A stretch of 37,525 nt of DNA, taken from positions 41,393 through 78,917 of the forward strand of contig UZAN01039958.1 in assembly GCA_900618425.1 (NCBI GenBank), written 5' to 3'. The DNA comes from Echinostoma caproni (lineage: Eukaryota; Platyhelminthes; Trematoda; Plagiorchiida; Echinostomatidae). A program made the position numbers and the translations under genes. This document shows, in pieces, positions 13,501-26,195 of this stretch; the stretch's first letter is position 1; each line of letters opens with the position of its first letter. Under the pieces are notes generated by a model. That model was not told the DNA's origin, searched no databases, and saw only the letters and a list, made by a program, of their open reading frames with translations.

Positions 13501-16500
13501 AAGAGAAGCCAGTTAGGGTATCAACATTGCACGATGTATATCCTGGACGATTTCGCCGCATCTCTCCGCGTGCCTCCTGCAGACACATATAATGTTTATA
13601 TAGAGTTTGGGAATGGATTACAGAATACACACAATTGTAAATGCCTGCCAGGATCACCGACGCAAATCCAAGGTGATGAACAATTCTTGTTGTTCAGAAA
13701 TAATAATTCCAATGAAAACGGAATACGTAGACGGTTGGAGTGGTTTTATATTAGTCAAATGCAACATAAGGAAATCTGTCCTGGGTCAATTTATTCGTCT
13801 AGATCACAGACGTCTAAACGCATACTCGTGTTTAGCGGACAGGTGATATCAAGCAAAACTTTCTTTACAAACTTTAAGCAAGCATCAATGTGTTCCTCGT
13901 AAACGCTACCTATCCTAACACATGCGCGTATTTGATAAAATGTGTCTGCTCATTATGAGGCAACGCGGTACAGATTGCAAATCAACCTGAGGTAAACCAC
14001 GAAAATAGCACAGTGAAGCAGTAGATCAGCGCCGGTAGAACATCCTGCGAAACAGTCTTTATCACTAGGTAATCGGTGCACTTCAACAAACGACTGGTAG
14101 ATTACATTCAAGAATGGCGCTAACTAATTCAGATTGGTTGACTTTCTTTAACTTCGTACACGTCCAGAGGAGGGGAATAAATAAGTTCCAGACATTTATC
14201 ACTATGAGTAGTTTTTGAAACGTTATAATAGGGAAACAGCACCCACCACGAGTTACATCGGAATCGTTGACTTACGCCGTTAAACGCGATTTAGTGGACT
14301 TTTGTTTTTATTTAACGATTCAAAAATACTTTAGTTACAAAGGCTAGCAACATGACACTCAATCCCATATTTTTGCTTATATTCAGAATCTGAGGAAGTT
14401 GAGCGTAAGTATTGAGATACCGACGTGTTTCTAACCTAAATATTAAAATATTGATCATTACCAAGTAACAATGCAATCTATTCGTTTGAACAGTTCGTTT
14501 TCAATACATGTTCACCAAAATATTCACACGTATTAGATTTAGCTCCATTTTTGCAGCTGGCATTCCGTCACCATCACCGTGCGATTTAGGAATGCCAGTT
14601 TGGTCTGACCTCCCCATCGGAGGACACCTCAAGACATCTGCTAAACGTCGGCTGTTCCGTATTCTGCCTGTCATCTAGCCACATTCAAAGATACTCACTC
14701 GGAGACCAACGTTTTGGACCCTATGAAACTGTGCTCATCAAAACCAGTTTAATAACGAATCCATCGCACAANAGATTTCGAAGAAACTAATTGTCAAAAT
14801 TATTCCACGACATAATCAATGATATAACTAGCATCTGTTATTTTTTCTAATGCAAAACCATCCGAGTTTGTATACTACGTTTAACCCTAGGTTGAATTCA
14901 AGTCTCACCAATTTGATCCCACGAAATGGTAGCTTGCATTTTCCTAGATAATAATAAGCGTGAAGTGCTGTATTATTGTGTTGTGAAACTGTTCCCATGT
15001 GTGGCCATTTGATACGGCGAACAGAAGGAGGTGCCCCTATACTGTAAGAAGGTAGGCGTCATAGTTATGCAACCGGTGTTGTACATCCATTCTTCGAAAA
15101 CGACCGTCTGTGGAGGCCCAAAAGGCAAACAAACTAGAAAAAGTCAAACAGCGTAAGCCAGCCATAAAAATTAGTTAGTATTTTTCCAAATTCAACATAC
15201 AACGTTCAATGAAGCAGCATTATGAAAGCGAGATCCAGTCAAAATATTGCAGTTGGTTGATTAGATTGGTACAAAGCTTGTGATTAGAAGCTGAGGCCCA
15301 ATCAAACCAAGCACAGTGCACATGGTTCAATTTGTTATTCAGAGGAAATGGAGACTAACCCCCTAGATGCGGTGTGGATATTTTCTTTCGTGTTCGATCG
15401 ACAGTAATGAACGTTTCGATTTTTTCACTCGACTACCTTGAAAGACATGCTAATTCTCACGATGAAGGCTGTCGATTCAATGGGCTGATATTCTATCGTC
15501 CTACAGAACAAAAATATCAGTAGATAATAAAACAATTGTTGACTGAGTGATTTGAACCTCTTCGTCAGTTGTGTCACAGTAATCAAACGGAGTCTATCGG
15601 CAAGTTGAAATGGTGGTGTTTGGTCTGAATAACAAAAGCACTTTCGTGAATAGGAGAATATGTTTAGTGCAAACAACTTCAAAATATTGTCTCTAAGTAC
15701 GAGGAGAGGGTAGAATTTTCAAAGAAAACCACATATCGCACCGATCAGTGGTGGCAGTACAAAACGTGGAATCCCTGTTGAATGCACCGATTCGGTTGCA
15801 GGGTAAATGGTTCAATGAGACTATCTAGACGAAATCGCGCAAAGCGCTTGAACAAAAAAAATTATCGTCAGAAGCAGTAGGAAAACGTTGCAGTGGACTT
15901 TCTCACTTTCCAATTCACGTTCCCTTTTCTCAACTATAAAAAAATCAACTTCACCCAACAGGTATTGTGTACGTTCCCGATGACATTTGTAGCCCCAAAC
16001 AAGTGTTCACGTATCTGTTTGTTAAGCATTGAAAACTTCTATCTAATCACTGTATCCCAGATCGATTTGGTTTGTGGAAGCGCCAATAAATTATGTATTT
16101 GTGAATGAGAGCAAGTATTTAGAAACAGTCGTTCAAATAGTTCCCTCAAACAATGTGCACCTGATAATAGATCGGAGTACACCGACGAAAGCTCGCATAA
16201 AACTAGCTTTATAACCGGAAATGAATTGGGATTCGATATTTTCGGTAATGTTTCAAATAATTTGCTTAGTAGAGAAATACCGGGAAAGCATCTGAGAAAG
16301 CCACTCACATACATACCATTCATGTTTCCAGAGGAAAATACCAATCAAGATAGTGGTAAGTATTTTCGTACTACTTCTTCATACCCGTTTCCCCCTCGGA
16401 AAACAATTTTAAACATTCACGTTCATTCAAACTGGAATTCCGTTTTAACTAACTACTGTTTCCTAGTCATGCTATGAGCCTTTAGTGATGGGCTAATGAT

Positions 16501-19500
16501 GGTTTGTGTACTACTTTCTCAAATAATAGTCGAATCACGGCTGACTTTCCTCAAAACAAAGCAAACACTGACTCGTGCTTCGAAAATTCACAATCCAGTA
16601 GCTCCTGAGAATGCCAAGTCCGCCAATTACTGGTGTAGTGGTTTGGTCACTGTCACCGGCGTGCTTTGGATCCCATGGTTCGAGGTTTGAGGGCTTCCAC
16701 TAACATCCAAATTTGACGGTAGGCAGCTTTGCTGTTGTGTGGTTCAGTACCACGCCTACTCGATCGAGGTGGTTCTCCACTCCAAGTTCCGTGGCTGTGG
16801 GTTACCGGTTTACCGTACTGAACAGCTGATATTCGTGACTATGGAGTCTACCACGTCTGCTGTTCATCTCATTACGAGGATTGATAAAAAGATTTTAAAA
16901 AGTTATCCATCTATGGATTTGATCAACTGTCTAACCGTTAAATGACCCGAACATTTTGCATTGATTTGGTGTACCATTTTCTGGACGTCACTGCATGTCC
17001 TCCATGCAATTGCAAATCCTACTAGAAAAAATCGAAACCGTCATCATTCTGTTGATAAAACGCTACTTCAGTACGACTCATCAATCAAACGATTCGGCCT
17101 ACCTTGATCACTCCGGGATTCTTAGTTCTTGACCATTTGCAAGAACTTCTTACGTAATGGACCGAACGGGAAATTCGAGTTATAGACGTAAACATACATA
17201 AAGATCAGAAAATAGGACGATTGTAGGACAGCATCAGAGTTTGAAAATTCAACTCACAAATTTTAATCTATAGGCCGGTTATTAATCGCTAATATCAACT
17301 GCTTATTCGTAAACCTTAGTTACATTAAGAAAAAATACAGCTGAATTTAAAATTCCCGGTCTACTGTTCTCAAAGATTGCTATCAGTGACCACGAAAAAA
17401 TGTATGAACCTCTGGTCAGGGGTGCGTTGAAGGTACTTGGTATCTTTCATGCTAGCTTTTCCAGGGTTATTCTGATGTAGTCTTCTCAACGTTGAACTCT
17501 GTGTATAGTCCCAAGATAGTAATACAAAAATAAAACAGGATGTTAAAAAAATTTTGTAAATGCACCAACCAACCTCCCAGCTTAGGTCGCTCAAACCACA
17601 GAGATGGATGATGCATCGCAATGGGTTAAAGTATGCAAACTCAATCCACTGAAATTCTCCATTTTCCCTTTCGAACTTACTTTACACTTTCCTGTTTTTT
17701 TTCTCCAACTGGTTGATCCAAATGGGGCAATCACAAGAGAGAGAGTAACCAAAACGGGTGCATGAAATTGCATAGATAATGGTTGCACAAAAACTGTAAC
17801 TGACTTCCAATGATAACCTATGAGGTCTGTGCCACGCGGGGAAAAAAATGGAAACCAATCACTCGACGGAGGAATCAGTTTTTGTCTTCTAATCAGAACC
17901 GCGGGTGGCGTGTCCAGAATGCAACTAAAATGCTATGAGTATAGTGTAAGTGCAACACAGTGCCGGTTTCACTGACGATTGGGTAATTTATCTTGTGGGA
18001 AAATGGAGGTAAGCAAATACAACGAGATAGTATCGCCAACAAGCAGATTTGCATTGTTCGCCTAGCCACTATTGGGAAAAATTATTAAGGTGATATTTAT
18101 TTGGCGGGGCCTTCAAATTCGGCCGTGCTGTTACTTTCCGTTCGATCATTGTCACATAGTCACTGACATTCCCGTTGTTTCTATACATCAATTAATTTTG
18201 TGGGTCGTTTCCATAGGAATATTGTGCAATTACGATGACGCCGGTCGCGATATTTCATAACGCCTTCATGATAAGCATCAAGAACTCTAATTTACCTCCT
18301 GAAGTACTTGAATTCGGAAAATCAGTGAGAAATAAATACAAAAGGATATTTCAAGAAGATCATATGTGTGCCCATCAGTCTTTTTGTCTTGGAACAATTT
18401 TGTGCTCCAGGTGGATGCTCACTTAGGATCCTCTATCATCTGATTTGAAATCTATCTACTAAATGTTAGATCAGTTTCGAGAGACTTTAAACCGATACTT
18501 ATGTTATTTCACCAAGAAATGAGGGCTCAAAAAAATACTACCTATAATCTGAATCACTTTTTCGACGATATTTCAAAAATACTTTCCTGGTAATGGAGAA
18601 GTGATACAGGAATGCAGGATTTCTAATCACCTTTGACTTAATTCATTATTACCGCTCATTTAGGATCTAATGGAGGAGGCGGTAAGTATTTGAATACCGA
18701 TGCATGTGAAACCTGAATTGCAAAATCTTGTTAACTATCAAACAAAAATGTATGTGACCCGTAACGCTCGTTTGTTCGACCGCCACCCGTGATCAAAATC
18801 ACACTGAAATTACATGAACAACTTAGGTCAATCTATTCCAGCTTGCATTCAGTTTCCATTAAATATCATTCAAGAATCAGGTACCGAGTCTTCATTAATG
18901 GTTCTGTGATGTGGGAGCTATTTTCGCAAGCTATAACGAAAGAGGGCGATTGTGGCCCGGTGCTAACGTCACCAATTTATCACCACGGGGATGTGTGTTC
19001 GAACCCCACCACCAACGCCTGAATTTCCCCTTTGTGTGTCGAATGGCAGCCCTCTGATTGGCCGCTTCTCCCTTGCTGAAAAGTTGTTGTACTTTTGTTT
19101 ATCCAATAAAAGGAAGTAAAATGAAAAAATTGAAAAAAGAAGCATTACTTTGAACAAGAGTCGTCTTAATGCAATTCCCAGCACGTTACTAACACCATCT
19201 ATCTATCTATCTATGCAGCTCACATCTGAGGAATGTGTTTGGATGGGATCGATCCATAAAGATTTTTGAGTAATCATTCGTGGGTTTTAAACTGATCCCT
19301 CTATGACTGTTTTGAATTTCACTGGTCAGACGAGTTTACGCAAACGGACTAGCGTTCAGCACCATCTATTATTGGAAAGCTAGCATCCTCGTAGAATGAA
19401 AAAAGTCTAACGCAGACCCATCTGGAATTATGATGTAATTATGCATGTTTGTTGTGAGTTGTGAATCAAGTCAAGGCAAGTCAAGGAAAAGTTTGCGCAT

Positions 19501-22500
19501 TCAAAGGATTATAATTTGCTCGAGATATCGGATTCAAACAATAAATATTTATTTGGTGGATGGGACGAAAGGAAATCTACATTTTTTTTAAAGGATATAA
19601 CTTTTATTAGAAGCGTTATCCCCAAAGCGGAGTGGCAATTGTTGTGCAACTGACTGAGAGACCTGAAAGTTGCGGAGTCTATCACTGTGTCTGTATGTGG
19701 ATTTGAGTATAGAAATGAGTTATAATTCGAATTATTTTCGAAAATTTCACATAGCTTTCATGATTTCGTGAGGCAGGTAGTACGCTTCGTAATGATTCAT
19801 CCTATCAATAAAAATATCGGTCGCGTTGAAACGACTAACAATATTTGGTATAATTACAGCGTCAATGCGAAACAATGCTGGTTTGGCTGACGACTGAATA
19901 AAAGACTGAATAAAAGGGAAAAACCGAATTCAGATGCTATGGGATCGTAAATGACCAGGTTCTCACAGAAGTCCCAGTCCGACGCACCTTGCCATGGTTG
20001 AGGACAACTAGTAAGATGTGGTTCCAGGACGAACACATGTGTACGCATCGCGATTTCGATACGGAAGAGCTGTATAAGCACAAGATGAATCCTAGTTCAC
20101 CCGATTACAATCCTATCTGACAAATCTGGGATCGTCTTCGGGAGAAAGTGCAGCCATGATGCAAATAATGTGCTAAAACACATTGTAACTCATAATTTAA
20201 TGGAATTTTATTTATATTCAACGATTCAAAAGTACTTTAGGGAAAAACGATACAAATATGCCACTCAATCGAATACTTCTGCTTATATTTAGATTCTGAG
20301 GGAGCTGCAGGTAAGTATTGAAATGCCGAAGTGTTAGTAAATTTATTATCAAAATAATGATCTTTTCCGAATAGCAGTTCGTTTTCAATCCACGTTCACT
20401 AAAACATTGACACGTAATCAATTTAGCACCAGTGTTGCAGTTGGTCTTTCGTTACGATCATCGAGCGAATAACTAGTAATGCGATTTAGGAATGCCAGCT
20501 TTGTCCGATTTGCCCAACTTTCAGGAATGGGGAAGAGGCCAATCAAAGGGCTGCGATACACGACACAAATGGAGAAAGTCGGGCGGTGGTGGTGGGATTC
20601 GAACACCCGTCCTCCTGGGTGATAATTTGGTGACGTTATAACCGGGCCACCACCGCCCAGTGTATGAAACAAGTCAGTCAACAAGTGACGAGCTATCAGT
20701 AGGATTGGTTATTGCGTGAAGTGATAGATAGATAGATAGATTGGTACGGAGGCTATCGCAGATTTGCGCAGTACCGTATTCTAATGTGTCTGGTGCGCAG
20801 AGCAATGACTACACCGACCGAAAACAGTAATACTGTTCCTTATAGCTACATACACTGATGGTCGCTCGCGTCACAATATTTTATGCGAATCATGTGGAAT
20901 GTTACTGAAAGACAGCACATCGGTTTTGAAAGCTGTTGCATCGTACCAGAATGGTGCGACAACCTGCCAAGCTATCCTGTGTTAACGTAAACCGGTTGTT
21001 GAAATGGGGAACGCTTACTGGAGCAAGTGCTCTTAGAAAAAGAGAATACGTAGCAGGTAGCACATGGTGCGAATGTCACCCAGTCAACCACAACGGCGCT
21101 CAGCATAAGCCAAACAACGTAGCAAGAAGGAGAAAATCATTTCATATGAAGACCGAAAGAACACATATGTGGCGAGACGTTAACATTTCGTTTAATCTTC
21201 TCAATCGCTGACGTAAAACAAACAGGCACACATATATAGCACATTGAAATTGTAAATCATAGAGAACGGATATGCATAGTTAGACAGGGGCTATTAGAAT
21301 TTTTTAAAAATGTAGGTCAACTCCACGGCAAGTGAATTGATTGGATTAACAACTTTTGGGCGCACAGAACGGGGTTATGTAATCGGATTAGTAAGGCCTC
21401 ACTTATTGCCAACAGTTTTTCATTGTGGTTACGTAACAACGGCTTGAAAGAGAAAGCGGGATCAACTGTGTTTGGTTGTCATGATGTGTTTTGCAATTGA
21501 CGACCCCGGGTTACGTGTGACCATCTAATTACTAAACATAGGTTGCGTCATTGACTTCACTAACCACTTTGGAATGTGTTCGGCCATCCGCTGTGATAAT
21601 TGACGATTGGTTCTGCCTATGTATGCGTCACCGCAACTGCAGGTGAACTCGTATACAGTGTGTGAGATAGAACCGGACTGCCAAACATGCACACATTTGC
21701 CCAAATCGATTCCATGAGTAGAAGTGATAAGTCGGAGTTTAGCAGCTGAGAATGTGCGGCTGACAGCCGACTTTAACTTTTGACGCACATCGTTCAGAAG
21801 GTGATCGCCCTTGAAAGATGTAAACGGTTTTCTGGGAAACAGTTGGTGATGAGTTACCCTTTTGGGATTAATTACCATGGAAATCAATGAAACTTTCGGG
21901 GTAACCGTTTCGAAGCAATGTTTGCTCCAAGAATTCTTCTTAATCTCGTAGTGTGCCTGGGGAACGAATGCTTCTGGCTCAATGGAACAGAGTATTACGA
22001 GTCCACGTTTGTAAGCCATGGGTGAAAAAATAGAGAACTGTAAATATTATTTATTATTTTAAATTTGGTAATTTTAATTCCAACACCCTCTGTCTAACTG
22101 CAAAAGTCCGTTCTCTATATATTAAAATTTCAATTTGCTCTAAATACGCTTGTTTGTTTTACGTCAGCGATTGAGAACATTAAAAAAAATGTTAACATCT
22201 AGCGAAATATGTCTTTTCTCGTCTTGATACGATGGAGGAACAGGACCAGCCAATCAAAATAATTTCAGTGAAACACCGAAAAAAATCACACAGTGGGACA
22301 CATAAACACGAAATGCCCTCGAAGAGCAAATAAGCTTCACNNNNNNNNNNNNNNNNNNNNNNNNNNNNNNNNNNNNNNNNNNNNNNNNNNNNNNNNNNNN
22401 NNNNNNNNNNNNNNNNNNNNNNNNNNNNNNNNNNNNNNNNNNNNNNNNNNNNNNNNNNNNNNNNNNNNNNNNNNNNNNNNNNNNNNNNNNNNNNNNNNNN

Positions 22501-25500
22501 NNNNNNNNNNNNNNNNNNNNNNNNNNNNNNNNNNNNNNNNNNNNNNNNNNNNNNNNNNNNNNNNNNNNNNNNNNNNNNNNNNNNNNNNNNNNNNNNNNNN
22601 NNNNNNNNNNNNNNNNNNNNNNNNNNNNNNNNNNNNNNNNNNNNNNNNNNNNNNNNNNNNNNNNNNNNNNNNNNNNNNNNNNNNNNNNNNNNNNNNNNNN
22701 NNNNNNNNNNNNNNNNNNNNNNNNNNNNNNNNNNNNNNNNNNNNNNNNNNNNNNNNNGCAAAACACACGTATATATATATATATACGTGTGTTTTGCTAT
22801 TTAACACCTCCCTCAGTCAGGATAGCTGATAACTAATTGACTAAAAGATGAAAGAGGAAGGGCCCCACGGCGAAGATCACAAACACATAGGAAGAAGTGT
22901 ACTAGTCCCCATCGACCATTGGTGTACGATAGAGAATGGCATTTTTTCGAGGCAAGGCATGCTTCTGTGACAGCAAATTAGGGATTAGCACAATCCATGG
23001 TTTGAGATAACCTGTGATAGAATTGAATGTGTGATCCGAAAGAACATTCGCCTGCCTCGGTCTGGGCAACCTGGCAGTATGCCGCCCCCGTGCAAATCAT
23101 CAATCGATTTTTTTCCATAAAATATATTGTAACATGATTTAACTGGCACACAGTCTGGATTCAGATGGATGTGAAAATATATAATGAATATGTCGCAGAG
23201 AGTGGCTCCCGTGCATCCGTTCAAACTCTCTGCAACCCTAATCTTCATGAGTTCTCTATTTTCACCTCCTCTCTAAACTCCTTGAACCAAATCTGCACCC
23301 CCGATCGCTGAAACAGAAATATAGAGGCAGAGAAAGTTCCATACTAACCATAATATTTAATCAATCTCGTGTGTGACAACCGATAATCAGTCTATGTGAA
23401 TTTTATTTCATATTTTCTAACAGACAAAAAAGATGGTGAGTCTGATGAGTCTAGATGATGAATTGCGACACGTTGTCATACGCATGTACCAAAAATACAT
23501 CGGTGTAATGCTTGGAACAATCGCATTAACAATAGTCGGTGAGGGAAACCATAGGCACAGACAGTACCTGTTGAATGGCAGTAGAATAATTAGAGGAACC
23601 GCTGCTGACCTCACCATATTCTTGTCGGAGGGGTCACGATAACTTAGTATTCTTTGTTTCCACGAATGATTCTCCACACGAATCCCTCTAAGCGGACAGT
23701 TCTGTAACATTTATCCTCAAAAGAAATATGACAGACACTGTTAGATCAAAATCCATGTTCATTCAGTCGACAATAGGTAGGAGGATCGAGAGCGTGATGG
23801 GATACAAACCAAAGATTTTCGAAAGAATCTAAGAGACTCAAGAGTGGCAATCAAACGTCTCTCAGCTCTAGAACCTACGATGCGTTGGCGCAGGCTCGAT
23901 GATTGTCACGTTTTCCTGAACACTGGAACACATCAGATTCATTTCGTTCAATCCCCGTTGCAATTGCACACATGCATACGACAATTTTCGGATAGTAAAT
24001 ATGCAATATTAGCAGAATCAATCTTTTTAAAAGAGCACCACATTGCAGAGAGACATAGCAAGTCATGTGTCGATAAAATGAGTTTGACTTTCAATCACTA
24101 TCTTACATGAAACATCATTTCCAATCCGTGTGAATCGTTTTTTTTCATATTTCGGAAGAAGATAAAGAAGATCGTAAATCTTTCCATGAACATAACGTTG
24201 ATTCACCCGTCTAAAAGTGAACAAACGAATATCAAAACATAGCAATGTGCCTGAGCACCATTCTTAAAAATGCTTCTCACATCACCAAGAAAACTGTACA
24301 TCAAGAGTAAAATCGTCCGTTGCAAACTGAAACATGGAAAACAGGTTCCGTTATTTTCGTTGGATGCCGCTTCAGAACACGTTCCGAATAGCAAGCGAAA
24401 CGGTGAAAATGCTTCACACTATTTGGGCAGCAGGAATTGCAGTGATTTCATACTGTTGTTATATTTGCCAGAGAAATAGATGCTCACCTCATCACACAGA
24501 AATGGCTGATATTTCACTAACTTCAATTTAGTTTGTTTGCGAGATCCTCGCTTTGATTAGCGAAATCGTCGTATGTTGGTTTCCAGATATCGAAGTTTCC
24601 AATAATTTCATAACTTTGGACATGCGGTACATCAGTCGTTTTGTTGCTCGGTTTTTGCGTTGCGCTCGAGTGACAATCATTTCAGAGCACGAAAGCGCAT
24701 GCACAGTATAACACTATCTCTCGAGAAGTGACCTAGTAACACCACCAGTGGCACCTGGGCACTAACTCGCCTTCACTGCAAACCGCAAGTTCAGGAGAAT
24801 AATGGAACCGAAATGAGTGAATGAAACCGAGGGGATTCTGTTTGGTTGAATTATTGATATGTGTTTTGTAGCATAACAGGGCAGTCCGATGTTATGGACA
24901 AAGCGCCAAGTAGACACACGAGTAGTAATACGTTAAATCAATAGCTCGATTTTCGCAGTGACTGCTATGAGGGTTTTAAGAATTAATTAGGACGATATCT
25001 CAAGAAATGGGAAAGAGTGTTCAATGGAACTCTACAACAGCACATTCTATGCCGATTTTTCACTACACAAATTATTGTTTCTTAACGAACGAGACTTACG
25101 GGATGAAAATGGTTTCTAGCCTACCTCACATCGAGACCCGATTGTGCGGCAACTGAATGGACGGAACAGTGTCCGATCAGAACCTGAGTGTACTGTATCC
25201 CAGTGGGCTTGTAACTCAAAACAAGGAACAAAACATGTAACGGGTTAATGAACGGGTTATTGAACGCCATGCCAGTGGTCATCGATCGATTGATTACACA
25301 ACGGCCTAAAACCAAGTCAATGTGGTTTACAGACGAACTGCCTGGACGAGTATTGGTCACTTTCCGACATGGCCAACTACATCACGTGATTTGGTGATCA
25401 ATACAAACGGATGGAGTGATGCGCATATTGCACGTTCGCCGAAAAACATTTTGCAGCAGTGGAACGAACCTTGACAAAATCATCGAAGACACTGAGGGTC

Positions 25501-26045
25501 CCATTTTTTCTTAATCATCCTGCATTGGAACAAAACTGGATATAATCGATTCTACCACATTGTCGGTGGACGCTCGCATACCAACTTAGAAGTCGTTCAG
25601 CAAGAAACAGGCATGGAAAGGTTGTGGCTAGCACTCTGATAAATATTGACGTTCTATTCCTTTCACTTCTCCATGTAAGTTTCACAACGAATCTATCCGA
25701 ATGATTGGTCGGTTTAATTTATTTTTTAGAAGGTAAAGAAGGTGAGTTTGCTTATAATTTCAGAAGTTAAACGCATATATTTACTGGAACATATTCCCTA
25801 GTCTGAGGAGTAAGATGTTTTGCCCACTATTCCGACCTCCGCATATTTACGGATGATACGCCAATGAGCAGAATGAATGATGAGACGAGTTACGCACCTT
25901 TTGCGACTATTAGCGGCATTTGAAAAATTCTAGTGAATATCACGGTTCGGTTATTGGTCTGACAGACTGGGTAAGCTTGGACAGTGGTATCCACACAAAA
26001 ATACACGCACATATATTTTCATATATGTATATATACACAGGTATG

Positions 26046-26104
<59 letters not shown>

Positions 26105-26157
26105 GTATGCATGTATGTATTTTTATATGCATGTATGTATGTATATATGTACAAAGC

Positions 26158-26195
<38 letters not shown>

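Larger units (their letters stand above)
21145..22232 (-). mobile_element. 5'-truncated Penelope-like element within inverted repeats
   Basis: The open frame 22019-21525 (minus, 164 residues) contains RVTHHQLFPRKPF, a VRQKLKSAVSRTFSAAKL stretch and VYEFTCSCGDAYIGRTNRQL. The last is a GIY-YIG endonuclease motif as found at the C-terminus of Penelope-like elements. The reverse transcriptase is absent. The unit is bounded by roughly 150-bp inverted repeats (21145-21295 and 22083-22232) with a 26-nt perfect core. Repeat-flanked copies in tandem or inverted form are known for this superfamily. It differs in sequence from the copy at 1012-3130 and its domain is less decayed. It lies in MEG intron 10. 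Confidence 0.82.

Noticed and set aside
13534..13902. 122-codon plus frame just after exon 6
   Set aside because: No recognisable domain, and it overlaps other open frames in both directions inside the intron.
18001..18012. Good-looking donor gtaagc at 18008
   Set aside because: No acceptor within micro-exon distance and the nearest upstream AG gives a frame with stops.
20936..21211. 91-codon plus frame overlapping the left inverted arm
   Set aside because: It runs into the inverted repeat and has no family motif; most likely chance or flank of the Penelope-like element.
22192..22829. Long open frames across 22192-22829
   Set aside because: They consist almost entirely of unknown bases from the assembly gap.
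25240..25500. Frame with MWFTDELPG that recalls a transposase WxDE motif
   Set aside because: Only one short motif, an in-frame stop soon after, and no second supporting motif; not enough to call an element.
25965..25975. A short exon-like piece actgg between ggtctgacag and gtaagc
   Set aside because: It is 5 nt long and would break the reading frame; no other exon compensates.
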